DNA of 64,000 bases, taken from positions 109,101 through 173,100 of the forward strand of contig JARLJC010000370.1 of NCBI GenBank assembly GCA_031291435.1, in the 5' to 3' direction. The notes under the pieces are model-generated. The model saw only the letters and a program-made list of their open reading frames with translations, was not told the origin of the DNA and searched no databases. This stretch comes from Alphaproteobacteria bacterium (GTDB lineage Bacteria; Pseudomonadota; Alphaproteobacteria; UBA9219). Shown here piece after piece: positions 1 through 8,682 of the stretch. Position numbers and translations under genes: made by a program. Numbering within the stretch: position 1 is the stretch's first letter; every line of letters starts with the position of its first letter.

Positions 1-1666
1 AACCGATTTTGCGCCGGTGCAGGATTTCGGCGGGCAATATGTCGCGCATCGCTTCGCGTAGAAGCCATTTTTGCACGCCGTTATGGATGCGCATATTGTC
101 GGGCAATCCTGACATGAACGCCGCCAGCTCGTGATCCATAAAGGGCATGCGCGCTTCGATGCTGGCCTCCATGGTCATGCGGTCGCCGCGTTCGAGAAGA
201 TTGTCGGGCAGCCATGAAGTCTGGTCGAAATACTGGCAGCGGCGCAGGGCGGAGATTTCGGTGTTGGGCGCGAAGGCGAAATCGCTGATGCTGCGCGGGG
301 TGATGCCGGGCGTTACCAAAGTATCGCGTTCTTTGAGGCTGAGTGCGCCGAACCAGCGCGGGAAACGTTCGCGCTCATCGCGCAGGCCGAAGGCATGAAC
401 CAATGTGCGGTAACGATAGAATTTCGTGGGTAACGCGTCGACCAGAGGTTCGACCAGATGATCGTGGATGAAGGGCGGCACCAGTTTTTGATAGAGGGCC
501 GCCAGCGGTTCGTATTTATGTTTCGGATATCCCGCCAGAATTTCGTCGGAGCCTTCGCCGGTCAAAACCATTTTGACGCTTTGCGCCGCGACACGCGCCA
601 ACACCATCACGGCGACATCGGTTGGTTCGGCAACGGGCGCATCGCGGAAACCTATCGCTTCGGGCAGCAATTTGATGACATCGTCGGCTTCCATCCGCCA
701 TTCGTGATGATTGGTTTTGAATTGCGTGGCGATTGTCTGCGCATATTCGGTTTCGTCGAAGGCCGTTTCCTTGAACCCGACTGAAAATGTGTTGATCGGC
801 AAATTGCTGTGGCGGCTCATGAGCGCGACGATGGAAGAACTGTCGAGACCGCCTGACAGAAACGCGCCGAACGGCACATCGGAAATCATGCGCAAACGCA
901 CGCTGTCGTCGAGGATTTGCGTGAAGGCCTGCACCGGGTTTTCGTAAGCGGAGGCGGGCAGGGCAGGCGGCGCATCGCCGTCGCTGGGCGTGGCAAAGGC
1001 GCCTTCCGTAATTCTGCCATTTTGCCACAGGGCGTAACGGCCGGGCTGCAATTTCTCGATGCCTTCGAACATCGTATGCGGCCCCGGCACATAACGATAT
1101 TGCAGATAATCGAGCGCCGATTGTTTGTCCTGTTTCGCCACGACGCCGTAAGCAAGAATGGCTTTGAGTTCGGACGCGAACAGCAGGCGCGCGCCGTTAC
1201 GGTGGAAGAACATCGGCTTTTTGCCGAACCGGTCGCGGGCGAGGAACAGGATTTCGCGCCCCGCATCCCACAGCGCGAAGCTGAACATGCCGCGCAAGCG
1301 GCGCAGGCAATCGACGCCCCAGGCGCGCCACGCATTCAGCAAAACTTCGGTATCGGAATTGGTCGAGAAAACGAACCCCTGCGCGCGCAGCTCGTCGCGC
1401 AAAGCCTGAAAATTGTAAATCTCGCCGTTGAAGACCAGAGCGATTTGCCCATCGGTCGAATACATCGGCTGCACGCCGCCTTTGGGGTCGATGATGGCGA
1501 GGCGGCGGTGGCCGAGAGCGATAGCATAACCGCCGTCGCGTGTGGTGGCGTGGAACGCGCCGTTGCCGTCCGGCCCGCGATGCGCCAGCGCGTCGGTCAT
1601 GCGCGTCAACGCGGCGGGTTCCGCATTGTTGGCTTTAAGATCGATCCATCCGGCCAGACCGCACAT
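1..1666 (-). CDS. asnB: Asparagine synthase (glutamine-hydrolysing), 3' end cut by window
   Basis: The ORF track misses this gene because it runs off the window edge. From the ATG at 1666 I read 555 open codons. The protein begins MCGLAGWID, giving the Cys2 nucleophile of class II glutamine amidotransferases, followed by FNGEIYNF and the SDTE motif. The C-terminal synthetase half has the ATP-pyrophosphatase loop SGGLDSS near residue 272. The family amidates aspartate, or a related carboxylate, with glutamine-derived ammonia and ATP. About 50-100 C-terminal residues are probably missing. No clear Shine-Dalgarno precedes the ATG: the upstream sequence is a pyrimidine-rich arm of a hairpin repeat (1671-1746). 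A role in surface-polysaccharide amidation rather than asparagine supply cannot be excluded. Confidence 0.92.
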   Translation of the reverse strand, partial: MCGLAGWIDLKANNAEPAALTRMTDALAHRGPDGNGAFHATTRDGGYAIALGHRRLAIIDPKGGVQPMYSTDGQIALVFNGEIYNFQALRDELRAQGFVFSTNSDTEVLLNAWRAWGVDCLRRLRGMFSFALWDAGREILFLARDRFGKKPMFFHRNGARLLFASELKAILAYGVVAKQDKQSALDYLQYRYVPGPHTMFEGIEKLQPGRYALWQNGRITEGAFATPSDGDAPPALPASAYENPVQAFTQILDDSVRLRMISDVPFGAFLSGGLDSSSIVALMSRHSNLPINTFSVGFKETAFDETEYAQTIATQFKTNHHEWRMEADDVIKLLPEAIGFRDAPVAEPTDVAVMVLARVAAQSVKMVLTGEGSDEILAGYPKHKYEPLAALYQKLVPPFIHDHLVEPLVDALPTKFYRYRTLVHAFGLRDERERFPRWFGALSLKERDTLVTPGITPRSISDFAFAPNTEISALRRCQYFDQTSWLPDNLLERGDRMTMEASIEARMPFMDHELAAFMSGLPDNMRIHNGVQKWLLREAMRDILPAEILHRRKIG

Positions 1667-1670
1667 GAGA

Positions 1671-1746
1671 AGGAGGGGCTAGAGAAAAAACGGGGCTGGA
1701 GGATAATAACATCAATTGGTTACTTTTTCTCTAGCCCCTTCTTCTT
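1671..1746. repeat. Palindromic repeat, family B copy 1
   Basis: A 16-bp perfect inverted repeat (AGGGGCTAGAGAAAAA at 1674-1689 and its complement at 1724-1739) encloses 34 bp that include GGGGCTGGAGG. The same GGGGCTGGAGG-type core and purine-rich arms recur at 35034-35141 and 50811-50910. It lies between adh and asnB, both on the minus strand, and fills the asnB 5' leader, so it could influence asnB translation or act as an intercistronic RNA hairpin. Membership of the family is less certain for this copy than for the other two. Confidence 0.6.
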
Positions 1747-1753
1747 CTCGCTC

Positions 1754-2809
1754 TTAGCTCGCCTTCTTAAAAGTCGCGGCGTCGATCACGAAACGGTAAC
1801 GCACATCGCTCTTCACGACGCGTTCATAGGCTTCGTTAATCTTGTCGGCGCTGATTTTCTCGATATCGCAGACGATATTGTGCTTGCCGCAGAAATCGAG
1901 CATTTCCTGCGTTTCCGGAATGCCGCCGATGAGCGAGCCCGCGAGGCTGCGGCGCCCCATAATCATCGAGAATGCGCCGACTGGAACCGGCTTTTCCGGC
2001 ACTCCCACCAGAACCATCGATCCATCGACCTTGACCAGAGTCAGATACTGGTTCCAGTCGATATCCTGCGACACCGTGCAGATGATAAGGTCGAATGTGT
2101 TGGCCAGTTTCTGAAAAGTGCCTTCATCAGCGGTCGCATAGAAATGATCGGCGCCCATGCGCTTGGCGTCGGCTTCCTTTTTGTGCGAATGGCTCAGCAC
2201 GGTGACATCTGCACCGAGAGCATGCGCCAGCTTGACGCCCATATGGCCGAGCCCGCCCATGCCGAGGATGGCGACCTTCTTGCCGGGGCCCGCCTTCCAA
2301 TGCTTGAGCGGCGAATAGAGGGTGATGCCCGCGCACAGCAAAGGCGCTGCGGCGTCGAGCGGCAGATTATCCGGCATGCGCAGGACGTAATTCTCATCGA
2401 CGACGATGACGTTCGAATAACCGCCCTGCGTCGGGGTCTTGCCGTCGCGCTCAACGCTGTTATAGGTGCCGGTCATGCCTTCGACGCAGAATTGCTGCAG
2501 ACCATCGTTGCAATATGTGCATTTGCGGCAGGAATCGACGAAGCAGCCGACGCCGACTTTATCGCCGACTTTGTATTTGGTGACTTTGCTGCCGATTTTG
2601 GAAACGATACCGGCGATTTCGTGGCCGGGAACCATCGGGAATTGCGAGCCGCCCCATTCGTCGCGCGCCTGATGGATGTCGGAATGGCAGATGCCCGCGA
2701 ATTTGATGTCGATGACGACGTCATGTTCGCGTGGGTCGCGGCGTTCAAAGGAAAAAGGGGCGAGGGGGGCCTTGGCTTTGAGGGCGGCGTATCCGATGGC
2801 GTCGAGCAT
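1754..2809 (-). CDS. Zinc-dependent NAD(P) alcohol dehydrogenase (YahK/CAD type)
   Basis: Medium-chain dehydrogenase of 351 residues that interconverts aldehydes and alcohols. Catalytic zinc ligands are visible in GICHSDIH (Cys41) and GHEIAG. A structural-zinc lobe with four cysteines ([16 protein letters not shown]) follows, and the Rossmann cofactor loop GMGGLGHMG lies near residue 178. I chose the ATG at 2809 over the ORF-track start at 2962 because AAAGGA precedes it at normal spacing and family homology starts there; the longer reading would run through an E-family hairpin. The substrate is not identifiable; the closest recognised type is E. coli YahK, a broad aldehyde reductase. It is divergent from cobT. 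Confidence 0.9.
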   Translation of the reverse strand: MLDAIGYAALKAKAPLAPFSFERRDPREHDVVIDIKFAGICHSDIHQARDEWGGSQFPMVPGHEIAGIVSKIGSKVTKYKVGDKVGVGCFVDSCRKCTYCNDGLQQFCVEGMTGTYNSVERDGKTPTQGGYSNVIVVDENYVLRMPDNLPLDAAAPLLCAGITLYSPLKHWKAGPGKKVAILGMGGLGHMGVKLAHALGADVTVLSHSHKKEADAKRMGADHFYATADEGTFQKLANTFDLIICTVSQDIDWNQYLTLVKVDGSMVLVGVPEKPVPVGAFSMIMGRRSLAGSLIGGIPETQEMLDFCGKHNIVCDIEKISADKINEAYERVVKSDVRYRFVIDAATFKKAS

Positions 2810-2881
2810 GGGGATGTCCTTTCGGGGGATGGCGGGAAGGGCGGGCTTATACATAGGACCATTGAACCAAGTGTCAAGAAC

Positions 2882-2944
2882 GGTCCGCGATCGTCCTATA
2901 CAAAAACGCTCGTGTTTTTTGTATAGGGCGTGAATCGCTGGACC
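2882..2944 (+). repeat. E-family palindromic element, copy 1
   Basis: Fixed ends GGTCCGCGATCG and CGTGAATCGCTGGACC flank a 12-bp perfect stem (CCTATACAAAAA with its complement). The outer GGTCC/GGACC pair is perfect, GCGAT pairs with ATCGC, and TGA plus one T are left as bulges on the 3' arm. A T opposite G closes the inner stem, a pair that works in RNA read from the plus strand. It sits between the divergent adh and cobT genes. Other copies are at 14922, 45631, 48367 and 50152. Confidence 0.85.
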
Positions 2945-2958
2945 AAATACATAAAAGA

Positions 2959-3003
2959 GCATTTTTCAGCAAGAATTTTCAATTTCATAAGGCTGAAAAA
3001 TGC
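2959..3003 (+). promoter_or_regulatory. Inverted repeat in the cobT leader
   Basis: GCATTTTTCAGC at 2959-2970 is exactly complementary to 2992-3003, a 12-bp stem with a 21-nt AT-rich loop, ending 14 bp before the cobT ATG. It could be a 5' UTR hairpin or an operator for the divergent adh/cobT pair. Only the symmetry is directly seen. Confidence 0.45.
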
Positions 3004-3017
3004 TTTAGGACAATCTT

Positions 3018-4811
3018 ATGCCGACTTTATCTCTCGACGATTTTAAGCGCGCTACCGCCGTTGCCGTCAAGGCGATCGGGCATCGGGCTGAGCTCGAAGT
3101 CGGTTTCGCCGTGGCCCCGGTGCAGACCGGCGATACCCGCGTCACCATTCCCGAACCGCCCGCCAAGATGAACGAGGCCGACCGCGCCTATGCGCGCGGC
3201 AATGCCGATGCGGCCGCCTTGCGGCTGCGGCACCATAACTGGCGGCTGCATGCCCGCAGAACCCCGGCGGCTGACGAAGCCCATGCCGCGTTCGATGCTC
3301 TGGAACAGGCGCGGGTGGAATCTTTGGGATCGCGCGACATGGCAGGGGTGGCGCGAAATTTATCGGCTTTGATGGATGAAGAAAGTCGCCGCGGGAATTT
3401 GTTCGCCACGCCGGGGCAGAAAGATAATCCGCTGGCGCAGGCTTTACGGCTCTTGGCTTGGGAGAAATTTACCGGCCGCGATTTGCCGCCCGATGCTGCG
3501 CGGGTGGTGGCGATGTGGCGGCCTTTTGTCGAGACCCGTGCGGGCGATCATTGGGCGCGATTGGAAAAAGCGCTGGGCGATCAGAAAGCCTATGCCGCCG
3601 AGGCTTTGCGCTTCATCACCGCTCTCGACAAGGATATCACCGGCGAGAACAAACAGGACGAGGCCGAGGATAAAGCGTCGCCGCCAAGCGAGCCGGGTGC
3701 CGATGAAGAACAGCAGGCGCAGAAACAGGAAACAGAAGGCGCTGGCGACGAAGGCGAAGACGACAATACCGAACAAGGTGAGAAAATCGGCGAGCAGGCG
3801 CCCGATGCCGATGCGGTGAGCGAAGAAGGCGATACGCCGGTGGAAAATGCCGGCGCCAGCGAAGATGAATTCACCGAAGCGCCACCTACGACATATCGCG
3901 CTTTCACGACGCAGTTCGACGAAACCGTGGTGGCTTCGGATTTATGCCATGCTGATGAATTGGCGCGGCTGCGCCTGATGCTCGACCGGCAGGTGGGCGC
4001 GGTGCAGTCTCTCGTGGTGCGTCTGGCTAACCGGTTGCAGCGGCGCTTGATGGCGCAGCAGACGCGGCATTGGGAATTCGATCTCGAAGAAGGGTTGCTG
4101 GATGCAGCGCGGCTGGCGCGGGTGATTGTGTCGCCGACGCATGCTTTGTCCTACAAGCGCGAAAAGCCAATGGATTTCCGCGATACGGTGGTGACCTTGC
4201 TGCTCGATAATTCGGGGTCGATGCGCGGGCGGCCTATAACTCTGGCCGCCATCAGCGCCGATATTCTGGCCCGCACGCTGGAACGCTGCGGGGTGAAGGC
4301 CGAGATTTTGGGGTTCACCACGCGGGCCTGGAAGGGTGGGTTGAGCCGCGATGCGTGGCTGAAAGCGGGCAAGCCGCATCTGCCGGGGCGGCTGAATGAT
4401 CTGCGCCACATTATTTACAAGAGTGCCGATCAACCGTGGCGGCACGCGCGGAAAAATCTTGGGCTGATGCTGCGCGAAGGGTTACTGAAAGAAAATATCG
4501 ATGGCGAGGCTTTGCTATGGGCCTATCAGCGGTTGCTGGCGCGGCCGGAACAGCGGAAAATTTTGATGGTGATTTCCGACGGCGCGCCGGTCGATGATTC
4601 AACTTTGTCGGTCAATCCCGGCAATTATCTGGAACAGCATTTGCGGTCGGTCATCGGCTGGATCGAAAATCATTCGGATGTGGAATTGACCGCCATTGGC
4701 ATCGGGCATGATGTGACGCGGTATTATCGGCGCGCGGTGACGATTACCGATATGGAACAGTTGGCGCCTGTTATGACCGAGCAATTGGCGCAGCTGTTTG
4801 ACAAGAGCTGA
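3018..4811 (+). CDS. cobT: Cobaltochelatase CobT-like VWA protein
   Basis: A 597-residue protein of the CobT family, the VWA subunit that works with the AAA subunit CobS and with CobN to insert cobalt in aerobic B12 synthesis. An N-terminal helical domain (about 1-200) is followed by a very acidic low-complexity linker (about 200-295) and a C-terminal VWA domain with the MIDAS motif DNSGSM near residue 396. AGGA lies upstream of the ATG. Neither CobS nor CobN, nor any other B12 gene, is in the window, so the partner must be encoded elsewhere. In alphaproteobacteria without B12 synthesis, CobT/CobS homologues may serve another chelatase or remodelling role. The family assignment is firm; the metal and substrate are not. 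Confidence 0.87.
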   Translation: MPTLSLDDFKRATAVAVKAIGHRAELEVGFAVAPVQTGDTRVTIPEPPAKMNEADRAYARGNADAAALRLRHHNWRLHARRTPAADEAHAAFDALEQARVESLGSRDMAGVARNLSALMDEESRRGNLFATPGQKDNPLAQALRLLAWEKFTGRDLPPDAARVVAMWRPFVETRAGDHWARLEKALGDQKAYAAEALRFITALDKDITGENKQDEAEDKASPPSEPGADEEQQAQKQETEGAGDEGEDDNTEQGEKIGEQAPDADAVSEEGDTPVENAGASEDEFTEAPPTTYRAFTTQFDETVVASDLCHADELARLRLMLDRQVGAVQSLVVRLANRLQRRLMAQQTRHWEFDLEEGLLDAARLARVIVSPTHALSYKREKPMDFRDTVVTLLLDNSGSMRGRPITLAAISADILARTLERCGVKAEILGFTTRAWKGGLSRDAWLKAGKPHLPGRLNDLRHIIYKSADQPWRHARKNLGLMLREGLLKENIDGEALLWAYQRLLARPEQRKILMVISDGAPVDDSTLSVNPGNYLEQHLRSVIGWIENHSDVELTAIGIGHDVTRYYRRAVTITDMEQLAPVMTEQLAQLFDKS

Positions 4812-4841
4812 CCTCGAAGGTGCGAACTGCATCATCCGCAA

Positions 4842-4936
4842 GCGTCATTCCCGCGCAGACGGGGGAATCCAGGGCCAAGCAGGGCAGGCTTTCGTTCTCG
4901 TGGCTCTGGATTCCCCCGTCTGCGCGGGAATGACGC
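4842..4936. repeat. Long palindromic repeat, family C copy 1
   Basis: A 36-bp inverted repeat with one mismatch (4842-4877 and 4901-4936), each arm running from GCGTCATTCCCGCG to GGAATCCAGG, with a 23-bp loop. The CATTCCCGC/GGAATCCAG type is a widespread dispersed palindrome in proteobacteria. It lies between the convergent cobT and dut genes, where it could end or stabilise both transcripts. No T-tract makes it a typical intrinsic terminator. Confidence 0.8.
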
Positions 4937-4957
4937 GGCACGGGTAATTCTAAAGTG

Positions 4958-5413
4958 TCAGGACTTGGTGCCGGTGGAGCCGAAGCCGCCCGCGCCGCGT
5001 GCGGTGGCAGAAAGTTCCGCCGTTTCCTGCCACGAAACGCGGCTGTAAGCGGCCACGATCATCTGCGCGATGCGGGTGCCGCGCGTGATGGTGAAAGCTT
5101 CGGTGCCGAGATTGGCGAGGATGATCTGCACTTCGCCGCGATAATCCGCGTCGATGGTGCCGGGGCTGTTCAGAACCGTAATGCCGTTTTTCAGGGCAAG
5201 GCCGGAACGCGGACGGATTTGCGCTTCGTAGCCTTCGGGGAGCGCGATTTGCAGGCCGGTAGGGACGAGCGTGCGCTGGCCGGGTTGTAAGGTGATGTCG
5301 TTGGTTATCGCGGCGACGAGGTCCATGCCTGCGGCATGTTCAGTAGCGTAGGCGGGGAGGGCAAGGTCTGTGGCGTGAGGCAGGCGGGTGACGGCGACGG
5401 TGACGGAGGACAT
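4958..5413 (-). CDS. dut: dUTP diphosphatase
   Basis: Hydrolyses dUTP to dUMP and pyrophosphate, keeping uracil out of DNA and supplying dUMP for thymidylate synthesis. The 151-residue length is typical of homotrimeric dUTPases. Family motifs appear in order: [19 protein letters not shown], the [11 protein letters not shown] region with its catalytic Asp, RGTRIAQMI, and the C-terminal GGFGSTG loop that closes over the nucleotide. The ORF-track start at 5470 would be read through a C-family repeat; I start at MSSVTV (5413), where homology begins, although the Shine-Dalgarno is weak. Confidence 0.95.
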   Translation of the reverse strand: MSSVTVAVTRLPHATDLALPAYATEHAAGMDLVAAITNDITLQPGQRTLVPTGLQIALPEGYEAQIRPRSGLALKNGITVLNSPGTIDADYRGEVQIILANLGTEAFTITRGTRIAQMIVAAYSRVSWQETAELSATARGAGGFGSTGTKS

Positions 5414-5440
5414 AGAATTTTCCGGGAGATAAAAACAAAT

Positions 5441-5468
5441 GGGATTCCCGCCTTCGCGGGAATGACGC
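5441..5468. repeat. Short palindromic repeat, family C copy 2
   Basis: GATTCCCGC, a 4-base loop and GCGGGAAT form an 8-bp hairpin just upstream of dut, followed by GACGC as in copy 1. It is a half-length version of the family C repeat at 4842. Confidence 0.65.
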
Positions 5469-5512
5469 AAGAAAGATGCGTCGGGTGAATAAGGCTGCTT
5501 CAGGCGTGGAGA

Positions 5513-5857
5513 TTAAGCCGAAAGAGCCGAAACATTTTCCAGATTGTCGGCCGAGGGAACGATGAGGTCAAGACCGCAGGCGGAGAAAATGTCGCGTGGC
5601 TGGCCTTTCAGCCCTTTGACGAACAGATTGCCGCCGGCATCGCGCATGGTGCGGGCGATGTTCAGAATTGCGCGGGCGCCAGCGCCGGTCATATAGGATA
5701 GAACGCTGCAATCGAGAACCATCATGCGCGAGCCGCTCTTGATGCACAGACGCACATCTTCTTCGACATCCGGCGCGTTGGCGCTGCTCAGATAATGGTC
5801 GAGGCCGAAAATTTCCGGTTCGGTCACTTCCCAAAGGGCGTCGGCTGTTTGCTGCAT
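5513..5857 (-). CDS. STAS-domain protein (anti-sigma antagonist type)
   Basis: A single STAS domain of 114 residues, the fold of SpoIIAA-like anti-sigma factor antagonists and of MlaB-type adaptors. The core MVLDCSVLSYMTGAGARAIL matches the region that carries the phosphorylated Ser/Thr; here it reads YMTGAG, with Thr where Ser is usual. The start is the ATG at 5857 with GGAGAG seven bases upstream; the tracked start at 5869 is a TTG inside that ribosome-binding region. No anti-sigma kinase, phosphatase or sigma factor is adjacent, and no Mla transport genes are present, so the partner is unknown. Confidence 0.8.
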   Translation of the reverse strand: MQQTADALWEVTEPEIFGLDHYLSSANAPDVEEDVRLCIKSGSRMMVLDCSVLSYMTGAGARAILNIARTMRDAGGNLFVKGLKGQPRDIFSACGLDLIVPSADNLENVSALSA

Positions 5858-6000
5858 TGCACTCTCCAAGGCTCGTTTCAGTCGGGATTAAACATCTTTT
5901 CGTATCCGCAATCAATGCCAACATTATTTTCAGGCTTGAAATAAGCTATTGAAATACCAACCTATGTTTGCGAATAAAGGCATTAACCAATGAGGTGCTT

Positions 6001-7065
6001 ATGTCGCAAATCCCCGTAACTGTGCTGACCGGCTATCTGGGCGCAGGCAAAACCACGCTTCTGAACCGCATTTTGTCCGAACCGCATGGCAAGAAATACG
6101 CCGTGATCGTCAACGAATATGGCGAGGAGGGGATCGACGGCGCGTTGGTCGTGGGCGCGGATGAAGAAGTGTTCGAAATGAACAATGGCTGCATCTGCTG
6201 CACCGTGCGCGGCGATTTGATCCGCGTCATCGAAGGGTTGCTGAAACGCGCGGGCGGGTTCGACGGGATATTGATCGAGACGACGGGCCTGGCCGACCCC
6301 GGCCCGGTCGCGCAGACTTTCTTTGCCGATGAAGATATCGCAGCCAAGACCAAGCTGGATAGTATCGTGACTGTTGTCGATGCCAAGCATCTGCCTTTGC
6401 GGCTGAAGGATTCGAAAGAGGCCGAAGAACAGATTGCCTTCGCCGATGTGATCTTGCTCAACAAGGTCGATCTGGTGAGTGAGGCGGAGCTGAAACAGGT
6501 TGAGGCCTCCATTCGCGCCATCAATCGCTTTGCCAAGATTATCCGCACCACGAAATCGGCGGCGCCCCTGAAGGAAATTCTCGGTCTTGGCAGTTTCGAT
6601 CTCAACGAAATTTTGAAGCGCGAACCGGATTTTCTCAAACCAGCTCATAGCCACGATCATCATCACGATCACGACCATCACCATGAACATGGCGAACATT
6701 GCGGGCATGATTGCGGCCACGATCATCACCATGACCACGACCACGCGCATGAAGATCATGTCAGCGCCAGCGGGATTACGAGCCTGTCGCTCACATCGCA
6801 GAAACCGCTCGATCCGGTGAAATTCGATGCGTGGATTTCCGATTTACGCGCCAATAAGGGGCAGGATCTCCTGCGTTACAAAGGCATCCTCGATATCGCG
6901 GGCAGCGACAGCCGCCTCGTGGTGCAGGGCGTGCATATGATGATGGACGGCACCAATCTTGCGCCCTGGAAAGCGGATGAAAAACGCCTCAGCCGCATGG
7001 TTTTTATCGGACGGCAGCTGGATGAAGAGGGGCTGCGCAAAGGTTTCGCGCTCTGTGCCGCGTAA
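6001..7065 (+). CDS. CobW/COG0523 metal-handling GTPase
   Basis: G3E-family P-loop GTPase of 354 residues thought to deliver metal (zinc or cobalt) to client proteins. The Walker A motif GYLGAGKTT is near the N-terminus and the metal-binding CxCC motif is seen in NGCICCT. A long His/Asp-rich stretch (about residues 216-255, with two cysteines) lies between the GTPase and C-terminal CobW_C domains and probably stores or senses metal. The start at 6001 has GAGGTG upstream; the tracked start at 5968 lacks one. The WD40 gene starts 3 bp after its stop, so the two are probably one operon. No Zur box was identified. Confidence 0.9.
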   Translation: MSQIPVTVLTGYLGAGKTTLLNRILSEPHGKKYAVIVNEYGEEGIDGALVVGADEEVFEMNNGCICCTVRGDLIRVIEGLLKRAGGFDGILIETTGLADPGPVAQTFFADEDIAAKTKLDSIVTVVDAKHLPLRLKDSKEAEEQIAFADVILLNKVDLVSEAELKQVEASIRAINRFAKIIRTTKSAAPLKEILGLGSFDLNEILKREPDFLKPAHSHDHHHDHDHHHEHGEHCGHDCGHDHHHDHDHAHEDHVSASGITSLSLTSQKPLDPVKFDAWISDLRANKGQDLLRYKGILDIAGSDSRLVVQGVHMMMDGTNLAPWKADEKRLSRMVFIGRQLDEEGLRKGFALCAA

Positions 7066-7068
7066 ATC

Positions 7069-8124
7069 ATGACCGACGCCATTCATCGCCGCTGGAAATT
7101 CGATGCGCCCGCGCTGTCGCTTTGCGTCAATCATAACGGGGATTTTGTGCTGGCGGCGCTGGCCGACGGCACGGCGAAATTGTTTCCCGCCAATGACAGC
7201 GCTACCGAACCGAAAACCATTGCCCTGCATGACGGCATTTCCCTGTCGTTGAAACCCGATGCCGACGGGCAGGGTTTTTTATCGGGCGGCGACGACGGCA
7301 AGGTTGTGATCGTCGAACCCGCTGTCGATGCGCCGACTTTGCTGGCGGCGCATAAGAACCAATGGATCGATCACGTCGCCTCGTCGAGCGACGGCAAATA
7401 CCGCGCTTATAATGTCGGCAAGAAAATCTATGTGCTTGATGAAGAGGGCAAACCGAAATTCGCCGAACCTCTGACGGTGCCAAGTAATGTCGGCGATCTG
7501 TGTTTCAGCCCCAATGGGAAAAGACTTGCCGCCAGCCATTATAACGGCGTGACTTTGTGGTGGATGAATTCCAAACATGCCGAACCGGCTACGTTGACAT
7601 GGAAAGGCTCGCATCTCGATCTGGTCTGGAGTCCCGACGGCAAGAATATTCTGACCAGCTTGCAGGAAAATGCGCTGCATGGCTGGCAGTTGGCCGACAG
7701 CAAGGAAATGCGGATGCAGGGTTATGCCGCCAAGGTGCGCTCGATGGGCTTCACCGTGCGCGGCAAATATCTGGCGACCAGCGGCGCGGAACAGATCATC
7801 TGCTGGCCGTTTTCGGGCGGCGGACCGTGGGGCAAGCCGCCGCTGACTCTGGGCGGGCAGGATGCGCGCATGGTGTCGTTCGTCGCCCCGCACCCCAAGG
7901 ATGAAATGGTCGCCGCCGGTTACGGCGACGGCATGATCGTGCTGGCCCCCATCGATGGCCGCATGGAAGTGATGATCGCGCCGCCGGTCAGCGGAGAAAA
8001 ACAGGCGATTACCGGCCTTGTCTGGAACGCCGCAGGCGACGCCCTGTTTGCGGCCACGGAGTCGGGTGCGGTCATGCTCTTCACCCTCGATAGCGTGCGG
8101 CGCGCGGTGACCGGCGGCAACTAA
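7069..8124 (+). CDS. WD40-repeat beta-propeller protein
   Basis: A 351-residue protein made of degenerate WD40 blades, seen as recurring phrases such as LSLKPDADGQGFLSGGDDG, LCFSPNGKRLAASH, LVWSPDGKNILTS and LVWNAAGDALFAATESG. There is no signal peptide, so it is probably a cytoplasmic scaffold. It starts 3 bp after the CobW-type gene, and the pairing suggests a role in the same metal-delivery process, though the molecular function is unknown. Confidence 0.82.
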   Translation: MTDAIHRRWKFDAPALSLCVNHNGDFVLAALADGTAKLFPANDSATEPKTIALHDGISLSLKPDADGQGFLSGGDDGKVVIVEPAVDAPTLLAAHKNQWIDHVASSSDGKYRAYNVGKKIYVLDEEGKPKFAEPLTVPSNVGDLCFSPNGKRLAASHYNGVTLWWMNSKHAEPATLTWKGSHLDLVWSPDGKNILTSLQENALHGWQLADSKEMRMQGYAAKVRSMGFTVRGKYLATSGAEQIICWPFSGGGPWGKPPLTLGGQDARMVSFVAPHPKDEMVAAGYGDGMIVLAPIDGRMEVMIAPPVSGEKQAITGLVWNAAGDALFAATESGAVMLFTLDSVRRAVTGGN

Positions 8125-8218
8125 CTGAATACATTGGTAAAAACATAAAAATACGCGCGTTGACGCCGCCGCACCCATCCCCTATCTTCCCTTGCTCGAA
8201 AGTTAAGGAGTTTTTGCC

Positions 8219-8647
8219 ATGGTATCCGTCACCGTTCCGCCGAACTACAAGCCGACCGAAAAAGAAGCTTACATGAATCCGGTGATGCTCGAGCATTTCC
8301 GCAAGAAGCTCCAGCAATGGAAAACCGACATCGTTCATGAAGCCGATGTCACCCTGCATGATCTGCAGGACGAAGGCGGCATGCAGGAACCCGATATCGC
8401 CGACCGCGCCTCGGCGGAAACCGAAGTCGCACTCGAACTGCGCACCCGCGACCGCCAGCGCAAATTGATCAGCAAGATCGACGAAGCGCTGGAACGCATC
8501 GAACGCAACGAATACGGCTATTGCGAAGAAACCGGCGACCCGATCGGCGTCAAACGTCTCGAAGCGCGCCCGATCGCGACATTGACGGTCGAAGCGCAGG
8601 AACGCCACGAACGCAAAGAACGCACCCAGCGGGATGAGCGGGAATAA
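8219..8647 (+). CDS. dksA: DksA-family RNA polymerase-binding regulator
   Basis: A 142-residue DksA/TraR-family protein that binds the RNA polymerase secondary channel and, with ppGpp, adjusts rRNA and biosynthetic promoters. The long coiled coil ends in the usual acidic tip region (EPDIADRAS). The zinc-finger region retains one cysteine (YGYCEETGDPIG); the other three ligand positions are replaced, a pattern common in alphaproteobacterial DksA. The C-terminus is rich in Arg and Glu. AAGGAG precedes the ATG at good spacing. It is followed by a secreted-protein gene and rluD. Confidence 0.92.
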   Translation: MVSVTVPPNYKPTEKEAYMNPVMLEHFRKKLQQWKTDIVHEADVTLHDLQDEGGMQEPDIADRASAETEVALELRTRDRQRKLISKIDEALERIERNEYGYCEETGDPIGVKRLEARPIATLTVEAQERHERKERTQRDERE

Positions 8648-8682
8648 GAAGGCAGGGTTCAGGGAAGAAAGATAGGGACAAG

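Noticed and set aside
917-2926. 669-residue plus-strand ORF
   Set aside because: It is antisense to asnB and adh, which have clear family motifs; its low-complexity, His/Phe-rich translation is typical of a shadow frame in GC-rich DNA.
3018-4811. CobT and the AAA protein at 57881 as a VWA-AAA pair
   Set aside because: The AAA domain is of Clp D1 type, not MoxR/CobS, and the genes are 53 kb apart.
8159-8682. Further family B repeats around dksA
   Set aside because: CCTATCTTCCC and GAAAGATAGGG resemble B arms but lie on opposite sides of a gene with no stem of useful length.
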